The translations under genes and the position numbers were made by a program. Below, one piece after another: positions 8,121-15,714 of a stretch of 19,234 nt of DNA (the stretch's first letter is position 1; every line of letters starts with the position of its first letter). The stretch is taken from NCBI GenBank assembly GCA_017431185.1, contig JAFRLP010000134.1, positions 1 through 19,234 of the forward strand, given 5' to 3'. The notes beneath the pieces are model-generated. The model worked only from the letters and a program-made list of their open reading frames with translations, was not told the DNA's origin and searched no databases. The stretch comes from Victivallales bacterium. GTDB taxonomy: Bacteria > Verrucomicrobiota > Lentisphaeria > Oligosphaerales > Oligosphaeraceae.

Positions 8121-9472
8121 TGCCGGAAAACCAAGACAGTGGCCTGCGCGTCGGCACTTTGCATTACCGCAGCCTGGGGAAACTCATTGAGGCTGGGGCT
8201 TATTTGATGCTGGCGCTTCTGGCCACCAACCTGATGGGATATAAACTATACTCCACACTATTGCCGCTTCTGCTGGACAAGCAGGGATTCACCTCTTCCC
8301 GAATCGCGTTAATCATGAGCACCATCCCGTCGATGCTCACCTTTGTCATCTGCCCCATCATCAGCACAGCCAGCGACAAAACACGCACGCGATTCGGTCG
8401 CCGAATGCCCTATCTGGCCATTTCGGCCCCCGTGGTGACGCTCTTCCTGATGCTCATTCCCTGGTCGGGGCAGATAGCCGCCTTGTTCCCAGGCGAGCCG
8501 CCAAAGGCCACAGCCATCCTCATGGCCACCCTGACGTTCTGCTTCCAGGTGGCCTTCCTCATTCCAGGCTCCGTGCTCTACTACGTGGCTGCGGACATCA
8601 TCCCCCATGACCATGTGGGGAGATTCACCGCCGTATCCTCCATACTGGGCACCGGTCTGACCGCACTCTTCAATTACTGCCTGCTGAAACGCTGCGTGGA
8701 GAACCCAAGGCTTTGGTTTACAGTCATCGGCGGGCTGTTCCTGATGGCGACATGGTTGCTTTGTCTCCGTGTAAAGGAGGGAGAGTATCCCCCCGTGGAG
8801 GACAATCCTCAGGACTCCTCCAACGCCCTGGGCAACTTTCCAGCATATATTCGGCTCTATTTCCGCGAATGCTACAGCCATCCGCTGTACGTCCTACTCT
8901 TTCTGGGCGCTGCCCTGAATCAGGCCTCAACCGTCTGCCGCAATACCTTCAATCTGCTTTTTGCGACCAAAAGTCTGAAAATGGACGCCGGACAATACGG
9001 CAAGGTCATTGGAGTCGGCGCAGTCCTTTCAGCGCTGATGCTGCTGCCACTAGGCAGACTGATGGACAGAATCCACCCTTTGCGAATGTACATTGTCAGC
9101 GGAATTGTCGTAGTCGCCGTGAATGCCTGGGGGTATTTCTTTGTCCATTCCTACCAGACCTTCTATGTGATAGGCGTGATGATTTCCCTGGTTTACGCCA
9201 TCCAGAACATGGCTGGCACCCCGATGCTGATATGCCTGGTCCCCACAGACAAATACGGTCAGTTCGCCAGCGCCAACAGCATGGTGAATTGCCTCGTGAT
9301 GTTCCCTGCCTCCTACCTGGGGGGAGTGGTGATTGAACACCTTGGCTACCAGATGATTTTCGCCTGGGATTTCCTGGTGACCATCCTGGCCACCATTGCG
9401 ATGCTCTGCGTCTATCGCTCCTGGCAAAAACTCGGTGGTCCCCACTCCTACTCACCTCCACGAAACTTCTGA
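8120..9472 (+). CDS. GPH/MelB-type sugar:cation symporter (MFS_2)
   Basis: This 450-residue integral membrane protein has about 12 hydrophobic segments. The ATG at 8120 shares one base with the preceding stop (TAATG), which decides the start; the open frame extends further upstream but inside the previous gene. 'SDKTRTRFGRRMPYL' (from Ser85), between helices 2 and 3, is the signature of the glycoside-pentoside-hexuronide family (MelB, XynB, GusB type). 'VGRFTAVSS' and 'KYGQFASANSM' match the repeated loops of the same family. It should import an oligosaccharide or glycoside with Na+ or H+ across the inner membrane. Between a secreted depolymerase candidate and two cytosolic enzymes it is the obvious uptake step. 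Specificity cannot be read from the sequence. Confidence 0.88.
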   Translation: MPENQDSGLRVGTLHYRSLGKLIEAGAYLMLALLATNLMGYKLYSTLLPLLLDKQGFTSSRIALIMSTIPSMLTFVICPIISTASDKTRTRFGRRMPYLAISAPVVTLFLMLIPWSGQIAALFPGEPPKATAILMATLTFCFQVAFLIPGSVLYYVAADIIPHDHVGRFTAVSSILGTGLTALFNYCLLKRCVENPRLWFTVIGGLFLMATWLLCLRVKEGEYPPVEDNPQDSSNALGNFPAYIRLYFRECYSHPLYVLLFLGAALNQASTVCRNTFNLLFATKSLKMDAGQYGKVIGVGAVLSALMLLPLGRLMDRIHPLRMYIVSGIVVVAVNAWGYFFVHSYQTFYVIGVMISLVYAIQNMAGTPMLICLVPTDKYGQFASANSMVNCLVMFPASYLGGVVIEHLGYQMIFAWDFLVTILATIAMLCVYRSWQKLGGPHSYSPPRNF

Positions 9473-10743
9473 TGTTCGCCATCGAACAGCCTTTTACAGG
9501 TCGTCAATTCCCCGAATTCAACTTTCCTGCGCAGATCCAGGAAATTGCGGACAGAATGAACCTGGACCCCACCAGGATACCACCCTACACTCTGCCGCCG
9601 TTGCCTTTTCAGGAGGATTGCCCTGCCGCAGAATTCGCCAACCGCATCCGCCCTTTTCTGGTCAGCCAATGCCGTGATTTGATGTACGGAGAAATCCCGC
9701 CGCGCTGCGAAGAACTGCTGTTTCGTCAGACGGCGGAAGGAATGGCCTTCAACGGACTGGCCATTCGACGGGAAATCGACATCATTTGCCGCCATCGAAA
9801 CCAGGAACTGGTCATCCATCTGCTATTGTACATTCCCAAAAATCATGGCAAGAACAAATGCCCTGCGTTCCTGGGGCTCAATTTCAAGGGCAATCACGCC
9901 ACCACCCACGATCCAGGCGTAACCTTCCATCCCTTCAACCGTTATCCTGACCTGGAACTGGCAAACCTCAAGGACACCCGTGCCACCGAAGAGCAACGTG
10001 GACTTCAGGCGGGGCGCTTTGAATTCGAGAAAGTCCTTCAGGCAGGCTATGCCAGCGCGACTGCCTGCTACTACGAACTCTGTCCAGACCGCCCTTCCGC
10101 CGTTGGCGATGGAATGTACCGGCTATTCTACACCCCTGGGCAGTGGAACTCTCCACTGCGTCCTTTCGGTGCAATCAGCGCCTGGGCCTGGGGAATGGAA
10201 CGCGCCATTGACTGCCTGGAATCGCAGCCGGAAATTGACGCCACACGCCTCATTCTCCACGGTCACTCCAGATTGGGCAAAACCGCCCTATGGACCGCCG
10301 CCAATGACCTCAGAATAGCCATGGTCATCTCCAATGGCGCCGGATGCTGCGGCGCCAAACTCGCGCATCGATACTATGGCGAGAACTTCGAATGGATGAA
10401 CCTATGGAACAGCCATTGGTATCGAGCGGATTTTCAGCGTTTCTCCAAGCATGACCTGGAGTATCCCATTGACCAGCATTTTCTGCTGGCCGCCCTGGCT
10501 CCACGCCCTGTGCTGCTCGCAGACGCCTTCGAAGACATATACGCCGACCCCATCGGTGAATTCGAGTCCTGCCGTGCCGCATCAATGGCCTGGAGATTGT
10601 TTGGCGGCAAGGGACTTGGCAATGCATCCTTCCCTTCCCCAGGGCAATTGGTTGGAGATGAAATCGGATTCTATATGCGCGAAGGCCCCCATGACATGAC
10701 ACCCGATGTCTGGGATGCCATACTCACCTTTGCCAAACAGTAA
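9472..10743 (+). CDS. CE15-like carbohydrate esterase (glucuronoyl esterase family), cytosolic
   Basis: This 423-residue alpha/beta hydrolase starts at an ATG overlapping the previous stop by one base (TGATG). The nucleophile elbow is 'GHSRLGKTALW' with Ser266, the form typical of bacterial CE15 glucuronoyl esterases. The His is in 'REGPHDMTP' (His407). 'FLGLNFKGNHATTHDP' and 'LAPRPVLLADAFEDIYADP' are also family landmarks. In many bacterial members the region after the elbow carries an acidic residue ('SN-[DE]-SG'); here it reads 'SNGAGCCGAKL' (Gly289), so the acid is probably Asp355 or Asp359. Family members cleave esters between 4-O-methyl-glucuronate and lignin alcohols or related esters. 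Most are exported, but this one has no signal peptide, so it would act on imported substrate. It ends the operon. A general acetyl-ester hydrolase role remains possible. Confidence 0.78.
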   Translation: MFAIEQPFTGRQFPEFNFPAQIQEIADRMNLDPTRIPPYTLPPLPFQEDCPAAEFANRIRPFLVSQCRDLMYGEIPPRCEELLFRQTAEGMAFNGLAIRREIDIICRHRNQELVIHLLLYIPKNHGKNKCPAFLGLNFKGNHATTHDPGVTFHPFNRYPDLELANLKDTRATEEQRGLQAGRFEFEKVLQAGYASATACYYELCPDRPSAVGDGMYRLFYTPGQWNSPLRPFGAISAWAWGMERAIDCLESQPEIDATRLILHGHSRLGKTALWTAANDLRIAMVISNGAGCCGAKLAHRYYGENFEWMNLWNSHWYRADFQRFSKHDLEYPIDQHFLLAALAPRPVLLADAFEDIYADPIGEFESCRAASMAWRLFGGKGLGNASFPSPGQLVGDEIGFYMREGPHDMTPDVWDAILTFAKQ

Positions 10744-10783
10744 CTGTTCAGTACAACGATAAGGCTATTAACGCCTGCTATAA

Positions 10784-11566
10784 CTATTCAGATTTCAAAG
10801 GGTACCCAGAGCCATTCCTTGCGACAAGCACCACTTTCACCCCCTCTTTCTCAAGGAATTCGCGGGACTCGTCTGGGAGGCCATCATCCGTCACCAGGAG
10901 CTGGACCTGGCGCGGCGTGGCGAAACGGGTCAGGGCGGGCAGACGAAACTTGTGGCTCTCCGTCACAATGGCGACACGTTCCGCCAGGGAGATGGTCTTC
11001 TGCTCCAGCCGCGACAGCTTGCGGTCGGAAGTGTAGAAGCCCGCCCTCGCATCGGCTGCGTCGCATCCGGACACAAGCCAATTGACATGAAACGCCATCA
11101 CCTCCCGTTCCGCGATGTCCCCCACCAGATCCAGGGAGCTGGAACGCAGTTCGCCACCAGGCAAAATCACCTTCGCGCTGCTGCGGAACAGCGAGGCTGC
11201 CGCCGACAGAGAATGCGTCACCACCTTCATGTAGCGCTGGTTCAAACGCGCCACCACCCGCGCGAACGCCAGCGCCGTGAAGCCCGTCCCGATGTACATG
11301 CTCTGGCACGGGATGACCTCCTGATAGAGCGCCTCCGCCAGCGCAAACTTCAGGGGCGTGAGGTTGGCGTCCGCCTGCATTGGCTCATAGCACGCCGGAT
11401 GGACGACCGCACCGTTCTTCACCACCAGCGCCAGACGACGAGACTCCAACACTTGCAAATCACGGCGAATGGTCATCTCGCACACGCCAAACTCCGAAGC
11501 CAGCGCGGATATTTCCGCCCGCCCCTTAAACAATCGCTCCAGTATCTGCTGCTGCCTGCGATTCAT
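10784..11566 (-). CDS. DeoR/GlpR-family transcriptional regulator
   Basis: This 260-residue protein has the family's usual length. Residues about 3-58 form the DeoR winged helix: 'RRQQQILERL', 'ISALASEFGVCEMTIRRDLQ' (recognition helix ending in the TIRRDL signature) and 'LESRRLALVVKNGAV'. Residues 75-235 form the sugar-phosphate-sensing DeoRC fold, with 'MYIGTGFTALAFAR', 'VVTHSLSAA' and 'VILPGGELR'. The ATG at 11566 has GGGAG (11572-11576) 5 bases upstream. The gene is divergent from the aminotransferase-to-isomerase operon, and its stop converges on the end of the glycan operon 40 bases away. It most likely represses the divergent operon and itself, and is released by a phosphorylated sugar made by the FGGY kinase (inference from family behaviour). 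Confidence 0.88.
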   Translation of the reverse strand: MNRRQQQILERLFKGRAEISALASEFGVCEMTIRRDLQVLESRRLALVVKNGAVVHPACYEPMQADANLTPLKFALAEALYQEVIPCQSMYIGTGFTALAFARVVARLNQRYMKVVTHSLSAAASLFRSSAKVILPGGELRSSSLDLVGDIAEREVMAFHVNWLVSGCDAADARAGFYTSDRKLSRLEQKTISLAERVAIVTESHKFRLPALTRFATPRQVQLLVTDDGLPDESREFLEKEGVKVVLVARNGSGYPLKSE

Positions 11567-11591
11567 CTTTTCTCCCAGTGTCGTTTTTGTT

Positions 11592-11619
11592 AAAATATCA
11601 CATTTTTTTGCGATTTCAA
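11592..11619 (-). promoter_or_regulatory. Promoter of the DeoR regulator
   Basis: On the minus strand: TTGAAA (11619-11614), a 16-base spacer and TATTTT (11597-11592), with a TGTGA run just before the -10. The distance to the ATG at 11566 is suitable. The TTGCGATTT repeat (11608-11616) overlaps its -35. Confidence 0.5.
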
Positions 11620-11644
11620 CCGTTTTTCCGTGGAATTGCGACTT
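11608..11644 (+). promoter_or_regulatory. Direct repeat TTGCGAYTT, putative DeoR operator pair
   Basis: TTGCGATTT at 11608-11616 and TTGCGACTT at 11636-11644, 28 bp apart. The first overlaps the -35 of the DeoR promoter; the second overlaps the -35 of the divergent operon promoter. DeoR-family repressors often bind direct repeats. The assignment is inference. Confidence 0.4.
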
Positions 11645-11671
11645 GTCTCACGTCAAGACCTTCGCTATATT
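11643..11671 (+). promoter_or_regulatory. Sigma-70-type promoter of the aminotransferase-isomerase operon
   Basis: TTGTCT (11643-11648), a 17-base spacer and TATATT (11666-11671), with a start expected near 11678. The ribosome binding site AAGGAG (11705-11710) and the ATG at 11719 follow. Confidence 0.55.
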
Positions 11672-11718
11672 AAGGGCATCGTTCATCCCCCCAACCCATC
11701 AACCAAGGAGAAATCAAC

Positions 11719-13080
11719 ATGGGTGTTTACAATCCTGCGCCTTACGAACTTGACCTGAACAAGATACCGCACCTGACCACTGCCCTGCCAGGCCCCAAAA
11801 GCCAGGCTCTGCACGCCCGCGCCACCAAGCACTACCGCGGCCTATCGGGACAAGTCCGACTCTTCCCCGTCGCCTTTGAAAGCGGGAAAGGCTGCATGAT
11901 GGAGGATGTGGACGGCAACCAGTACATCGACTTCTCCAGCGGCATCTACGTGACGACCCTCGGCCACTGCCACCCGAAAATCTCCGAGGCCGTCGCCAAG
12001 TACGCCAACAAACTGATGAACTGCCATGACTTCACCACCGAAATCAAAGTTCGCCTGCTGGAAAAGATGGCCGCCACCCTCCCTGGCGACCTCAAGAATT
12101 TCCAGTTGTACGACTGCGGAACCGCCGCCGTGGAGGCTGGCCTGCGCACCTGCCGCGCCGCCACAGGCAAGCACGAGTTCCTCAGCTGCTTCCAGGATTT
12201 CCACGGCAAAAGCGGGCACTCCATCGGCCTCGCAAGAATGACCAAGTTCTCGGGTCCCACCCGCAACCCAGGCTTCTACATGGTGCCCCGCCCCGACACC
12301 TACCGTCCCCTCTGGACACGTGCCGACGGCACCCTCGACACCGAGAAATACCTGGAATTCTACGACACCTTCATCAAGGAATGCACCACTGGACAGGTCG
12401 CAGCCTTCGTCGCCGAACCCATCCAGGGCTGGGCAGGCTCCATCATGCCCCCCGATGACTTCTTCCCCAAACTCAAGAAATTCCTCGAGGAACGCAACAT
12501 CCTGTTCTTTGCGGACGAGGTGCTCACCAGCATGGGACGCACCGGCAAAATCCTCTGCTGCGAACACTGGAATGTGCTGCCCGATGTGGTCACCCTCGGC
12601 AAAGGCTTCGGCAACGGCTTCCCCGTCACGGCGATGGCCGTCCGAAAGGACTATGCCGACGCCGTGGACAAGATTTCCGCCTCGACCAGTTACGGCGGCA
12701 ACCCCATGGCCTGCGCCGCCGCCCTCGCCTGCTTTGAGGTCATCGAGGAAGAGGGGCTGCTGGAACATGCCCAGCACCTCGAAAAACTGTTCCGCGACCG
12801 CATGGCGGACTGGACGAGCAAGTACCCCTTCGTCGGCGACACCCGCGTCAAGGGCTGCCTGATGGGCGTGGAAATGGTCAAGGACAAGGCGACCAAGGCT
12901 CCGTTTGACGAGGCTGGCAAGATGGTCTATCGCAAGGCCTTCTCCAAGGGCCTGGCGTGGGTTCCCGCAGGCCACATCCTGCGCATGAGCCCGCCCATCA
13001 TCACCCCCGATGACGTCGCCATGAAGGGCATGGACCTGATTGAGGAGGCCATCGCCGAAACCTGCCAGGAACTCGCCTGA
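11719..13080 (+). CDS. Class III pyridoxal-phosphate aminotransferase
   Basis: This 453-residue protein has the normal length for class III (GABA/ornithine/taurine-type) aminotransferases. The start is supported by AAGGAG 8 bases upstream. Landmarks in order: 'DVDGNQYIDFSSGI' and 'LGHCHPKI' (N-terminal substrate region), 'CGTAAVEAGLR' (cofactor phosphate binding, replacing the usual SG-[ST]-EA.E), 'FHGKSGHS' (aromatic stacking on PLP), 'FFADEVLTSMGRTG' with Asp266 for the pyridine nitrogen, and 'TLGKGFGNGFPV' with Lys295 as the Schiff-base lysine. It moves an amino group, usually a primary terminal amine, to a keto acid. The amine substrate cannot be told from sequence. As first gene of an operon with a sugar dehydrogenase, kinase and isomerase, it probably acts on an amino sugar, amino polyol or a derived amine (inference). 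Cytoplasmic. Confidence 0.9.
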   Translation: MGVYNPAPYELDLNKIPHLTTALPGPKSQALHARATKHYRGLSGQVRLFPVAFESGKGCMMEDVDGNQYIDFSSGIYVTTLGHCHPKISEAVAKYANKLMNCHDFTTEIKVRLLEKMAATLPGDLKNFQLYDCGTAAVEAGLRTCRAATGKHEFLSCFQDFHGKSGHSIGLARMTKFSGPTRNPGFYMVPRPDTYRPLWTRADGTLDTEKYLEFYDTFIKECTTGQVAAFVAEPIQGWAGSIMPPDDFFPKLKKFLEERNILFFADEVLTSMGRTGKILCCEHWNVLPDVVTLGKGFGNGFPVTAMAVRKDYADAVDKISASTSYGGNPMACAAALACFEVIEEEGLLEHAQHLEKLFRDRMADWTSKYPFVGDTRVKGCLMGVEMVKDKATKAPFDEAGKMVYRKAFSKGLAWVPAGHILRMSPPIITPDDVAMKGMDLIEEAIAETCQELA

Positions 13081-13101
13081 TTCAACCTTGAGGAAAAAGA
13101 G

Positions 13102-14220
13102 ATGAAAACCTACCGTGTCGGCCTGGTGGGCTGCGGCTTCATCGGCAAAGTCCACGCCTACGGGCACAACAACATCCCGCTGTTCTACGACCAGGCGGAT
13201 TTCCGCAGCCGCATCACCACGGTCTGCACCACGAATCCCGCCACCGGCGAAAAGGCGATGCGGCAGACCGGCGCGGAACGCGCGGTCACCGACTATCGCG
13301 AAATCACCGAGAATCCCGACATCGACGTCGTGGACATCTGCACGCCCAACAGCAGGCACCTCGAAGCGCTCCTCTCCGCCATCCGCAACAACAAGCACAT
13401 CTACTGCGACAAACCGCTGGTCGCCACGGCGGACGAGGCGCGCCAGGTCGCCGAGGCCCTCCGCGGCTACACCGCAATCGGACAGATGACCCTCCAGAAC
13501 CGCTTCTTCCCCGCCACTCTGCGGGCCAGGCAGCTCATCGAGGAGGGAGCCATCGGCGATATCCTCGAATTCGAGGGGCAGTACCTGCACAGCGGCAGCG
13601 CCGACCCCAAAGCCCCACTCAAATGGAAACTGGAGGCAGGAACCATCGCCGACCTGGGCAGCCACATCCTGGATTTGATGACCTGGCTCATCGGTGACTT
13701 CAGTTCCCTGCTGGCCACCACCCACATCGCCTACAAAGACCGCCCGTCGGCGGATGAGCCGGGCAAACGGGTCCCCGTCACCGCCGAGGACAACATGTTC
13801 GTGCTGGCCAAACTGCCCAACGGGGCCTGCGGCACCGTCCGCGCCTCCAAAATCGCCACTGGGATTGAGGACGGCTTCGGCTTCGTCATCCACGGCAGCA
13901 AGGGAGCCCTTCGCTGGGACCCGATGAACCTCGACCAGCTCTTCTTCTACGACGCCACCGCGCCTGGCTCCCCCATTGGAGGACGCAAGGGGTGGACGGC
14001 CATCGACTGCGGACAGCGCTACGACAAGCCCGCCGGCTTCCCCACCCCCAAGGCCCCCATCGGATGGCTTCGGGGGCACATGCACTGCCTCTACACCTTC
14101 CTCAAGAGCGTCCATGACGGACGCCAATACGGCCCAGGGCTGGACCGCGGCGTCCAAATCCAGCTTCTGATGGACAAGGTGTACGAGTCCGCCAAGAACA
14201 ACCAATGGGTCAAGGCATGA
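13102..14220 (+). CDS. Gfo/Idh/MocA-family NAD(P)-dependent oxidoreductase
   Basis: This 372-residue cytoplasmic protein starts 21 bases after the aminotransferase stop, with AGGA about 8 bases upstream. The Rossmann motif is 'VGLVGCGFIGKVHA' at residues 7-20. 'VDICTPNSRHLE' and 'YCDKPL' (Lys104 of the conserved EKP-type motif) follow, then the C-terminal 'DLGSHILDLMTWLIG', whose His188 and Asp191 are the usual catalytic G-x-H-x-x-D pair. The family oxidises or reduces sugars, cyclitols and their derivatives at a hydroxyl or keto carbon; myo-inositol dehydrogenase is the classic example. Substrate and direction are unknown. Its place between the aminotransferase and the ceramidase-like hydrolase suggests that a hydroxyl is oxidised to a ketone before or after transamination (inference). 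Confidence 0.9.
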   Translation: MKTYRVGLVGCGFIGKVHAYGHNNIPLFYDQADFRSRITTVCTTNPATGEKAMRQTGAERAVTDYREITENPDIDVVDICTPNSRHLEALLSAIRNNKHIYCDKPLVATADEARQVAEALRGYTAIGQMTLQNRFFPATLRARQLIEEGAIGDILEFEGQYLHSGSADPKAPLKWKLEAGTIADLGSHILDLMTWLIGDFSSLLATTHIAYKDRPSADEPGKRVPVTAEDNMFVLAKLPNGACGTVRASKIATGIEDGFGFVIHGSKGALRWDPMNLDQLFFYDATAPGSPIGGRKGWTAIDCGQRYDKPAGFPTPKAPIGWLRGHMHCLYTFLKSVHDGRQYGPGLDRGVQIQLLMDKVYESAKNNQWVKA

Positions 14221-14260
14221 GCCCGGCGTCTGGTATCCAAAAAACGGAGAGACACGAAAA

Positions 14261-15712
14261 ATGAGCGAGCAATTTCTGATTGGCTGGGGCGAGGCAGACA
14301 TCACCCCGCTGGACCGCCCCGTCTCCCTTTCGGGGCAGTATTACCTGCGCATCTCGAAGGGCATCCACTCCCACATCAAGACGGTCGCGCTGGCCTTGCA
14401 GAAAGGCGACCAGCAGGCCGTGATGATTGAGATGGACACCGTGAGCATCGGCTCCACCCAGGAACTGATGCGGCCCATCATCCACGAGGCCATCCCCGAA
14501 ATCCGCGAGGAGTCCATCTTCGTCAACTGCATCCACACCCACAGCGCACCCAATCCCCGCAAAGGGGCCGGCATCAACAGCCAGTGGGAATCGGCGCCCG
14601 AAGGAACCGTCACCCCCGATGAGTTCATTGACCTGCTCAAGGAGCGCATCCTCCAGGCCGTCAAGCATGCCTGGGAGAACCGCCGGCCCGGCGGCGTCGC
14701 CCGTGCCTTCGGAAACGCCCGCATCGGCCACTGCCGCAGACCCATCTTCGCCGACGGCATCGCCGAGATGTACGGCGACACCACCCGCGAGGACTTCATC
14801 GGCCTGGAGGCCGGCGAGGACTCCGGCGTCGAGATGCTCTTCACCTTCGACACCGCCAGCAAACCCACAGGCATGATTCTCAACATCGCCTGCCCCAGCC
14901 AGGTCATGGAATCCACCTACGTCATCTCCAGCGACTACATGGGAGCCTCCCGTGAACTGCTCAAGGGCGAGTTCGGCCAGGACTTCCACACCCTCTGCCA
15001 AATCTCCGCGGCAGGCTGCCAATCCCCGCGCGACCTGACCCGCGCCTACAAGACCGAACCCGATTTCTGGCATGAGGACGGCGTGCCCGTCCTGGCCAAC
15101 CGCGTGCTCAAGGCCGTCCAGGAGTCCTTCCCGCAGACCAATGGCAAGATTGACTTCGACCCCGTGTTCAAGCACAACTGCGCTGACTGCACGCTGCCGA
15201 TGCGCCGCGTCACCTACCCGCAGTACGTCGCCGCACAGAAGGAACTCGCCCGACTCCTGGACATTCAGGGCGAACAGGAGGCCTTCGAGGACTTCGCCCG
15301 CGTCACCCATGAAAACGAGAAGATTCCCGGACGCCCCGGCCCCTACGACAACAAACTGATGCACTTCGTGCTCATCAAGAACCAGCAGGCCATCGTCAAA
15401 CGCTACGAGACTCAGGACGAGACACCCACCTTCACCTATCCGATGCAGACTCTCCGCATCGGTGACATCGCCATGGTCAACTGCCCCTGGGAACTCTATC
15501 TGGTCTTCGGGCAAATCATCAAGGCGCGCACCAAAGCCCCACAGACCTTCATTGTGCAGCTCTCAGGAAAAGGCGCGGGCGGATACCTGCCCTCCCCCAT
15601 CGCCGAAAAGGTCGCAGGCTACGGCGGCATGATCATCAATGGAACCGTCGGCGCGGACGGCGGCTTCAAACTCGCCGACATCGCCGTCGAAAGGCTCAAC
15701 GCTCTGTTCTGA
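14261..15712 (+). CDS. Neutral/alkaline ceramidase-like hydrolase, cytosolic short form
   Basis: This 483-residue protein starts at an ATG 9 bases after GGAGAG (14246-14251). The start 'LIGWGEADITP' and 'IFVNCIHTHSAPN' (His92, His94 as zinc ligands) are hallmarks of the neutral ceramidase family. 'ISAAGCQSPRD' (Ser255) aligns with the nucleophile-bearing G-D-x-S-P motif of bacterial ceramidase, though the Gly-Asp is changed. Characterised members are secreted, about 650-700 residues long, and cleave the amide of N-acylsphingosine. This one lacks a signal peptide and is too short for the C-terminal domain, so a lipid substrate is unlikely. Inside a sugar operon it could hydrolyse an N-acyl amino sugar or amino polyol, delivering the amine to the aminotransferase (inference). 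Family call good, function open. Confidence 0.78.
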   Translation: MSEQFLIGWGEADITPLDRPVSLSGQYYLRISKGIHSHIKTVALALQKGDQQAVMIEMDTVSIGSTQELMRPIIHEAIPEIREESIFVNCIHTHSAPNPRKGAGINSQWESAPEGTVTPDEFIDLLKERILQAVKHAWENRRPGGVARAFGNARIGHCRRPIFADGIAEMYGDTTREDFIGLEAGEDSGVEMLFTFDTASKPTGMILNIACPSQVMESTYVISSDYMGASRELLKGEFGQDFHTLCQISAAGCQSPRDLTRAYKTEPDFWHEDGVPVLANRVLKAVQESFPQTNGKIDFDPVFKHNCADCTLPMRRVTYPQYVAAQKELARLLDIQGEQEAFEDFARVTHENEKIPGRPGPYDNKLMHFVLIKNQQAIVKRYETQDETPTFTYPMQTLRIGDIAMVNCPWELYLVFGQIIKARTKAPQTFIVQLSGKGAGGYLPSPIAEKVAGYGGMIINGTVGADGGFKLADIAVERLNALF

Positions 15713-15714
15713 AC

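Noticed and set aside
10744..10783. Possible terminator between the converging esterase and DeoR genes (AGGC-loop-GCCT)
   Set aside because: Only 4 base pairs of stem and no T-run, too weak to call.
11842..14304. 820-codon open frame antisense to the aminotransferase and dehydrogenase genes
   Set aside because: Shadow frame: both plus-strand genes are clear family members, C-ending codons remove antisense stops, and the antisense product is low in complexity with no recognisable domain.
14210..15514. 434-codon antisense frame over the ceramidase-like gene
   Set aside because: Same codon-bias artefact; the Gly/Ala/Val/Asp-rich product has no motif, and the plus strand carries family motifs.
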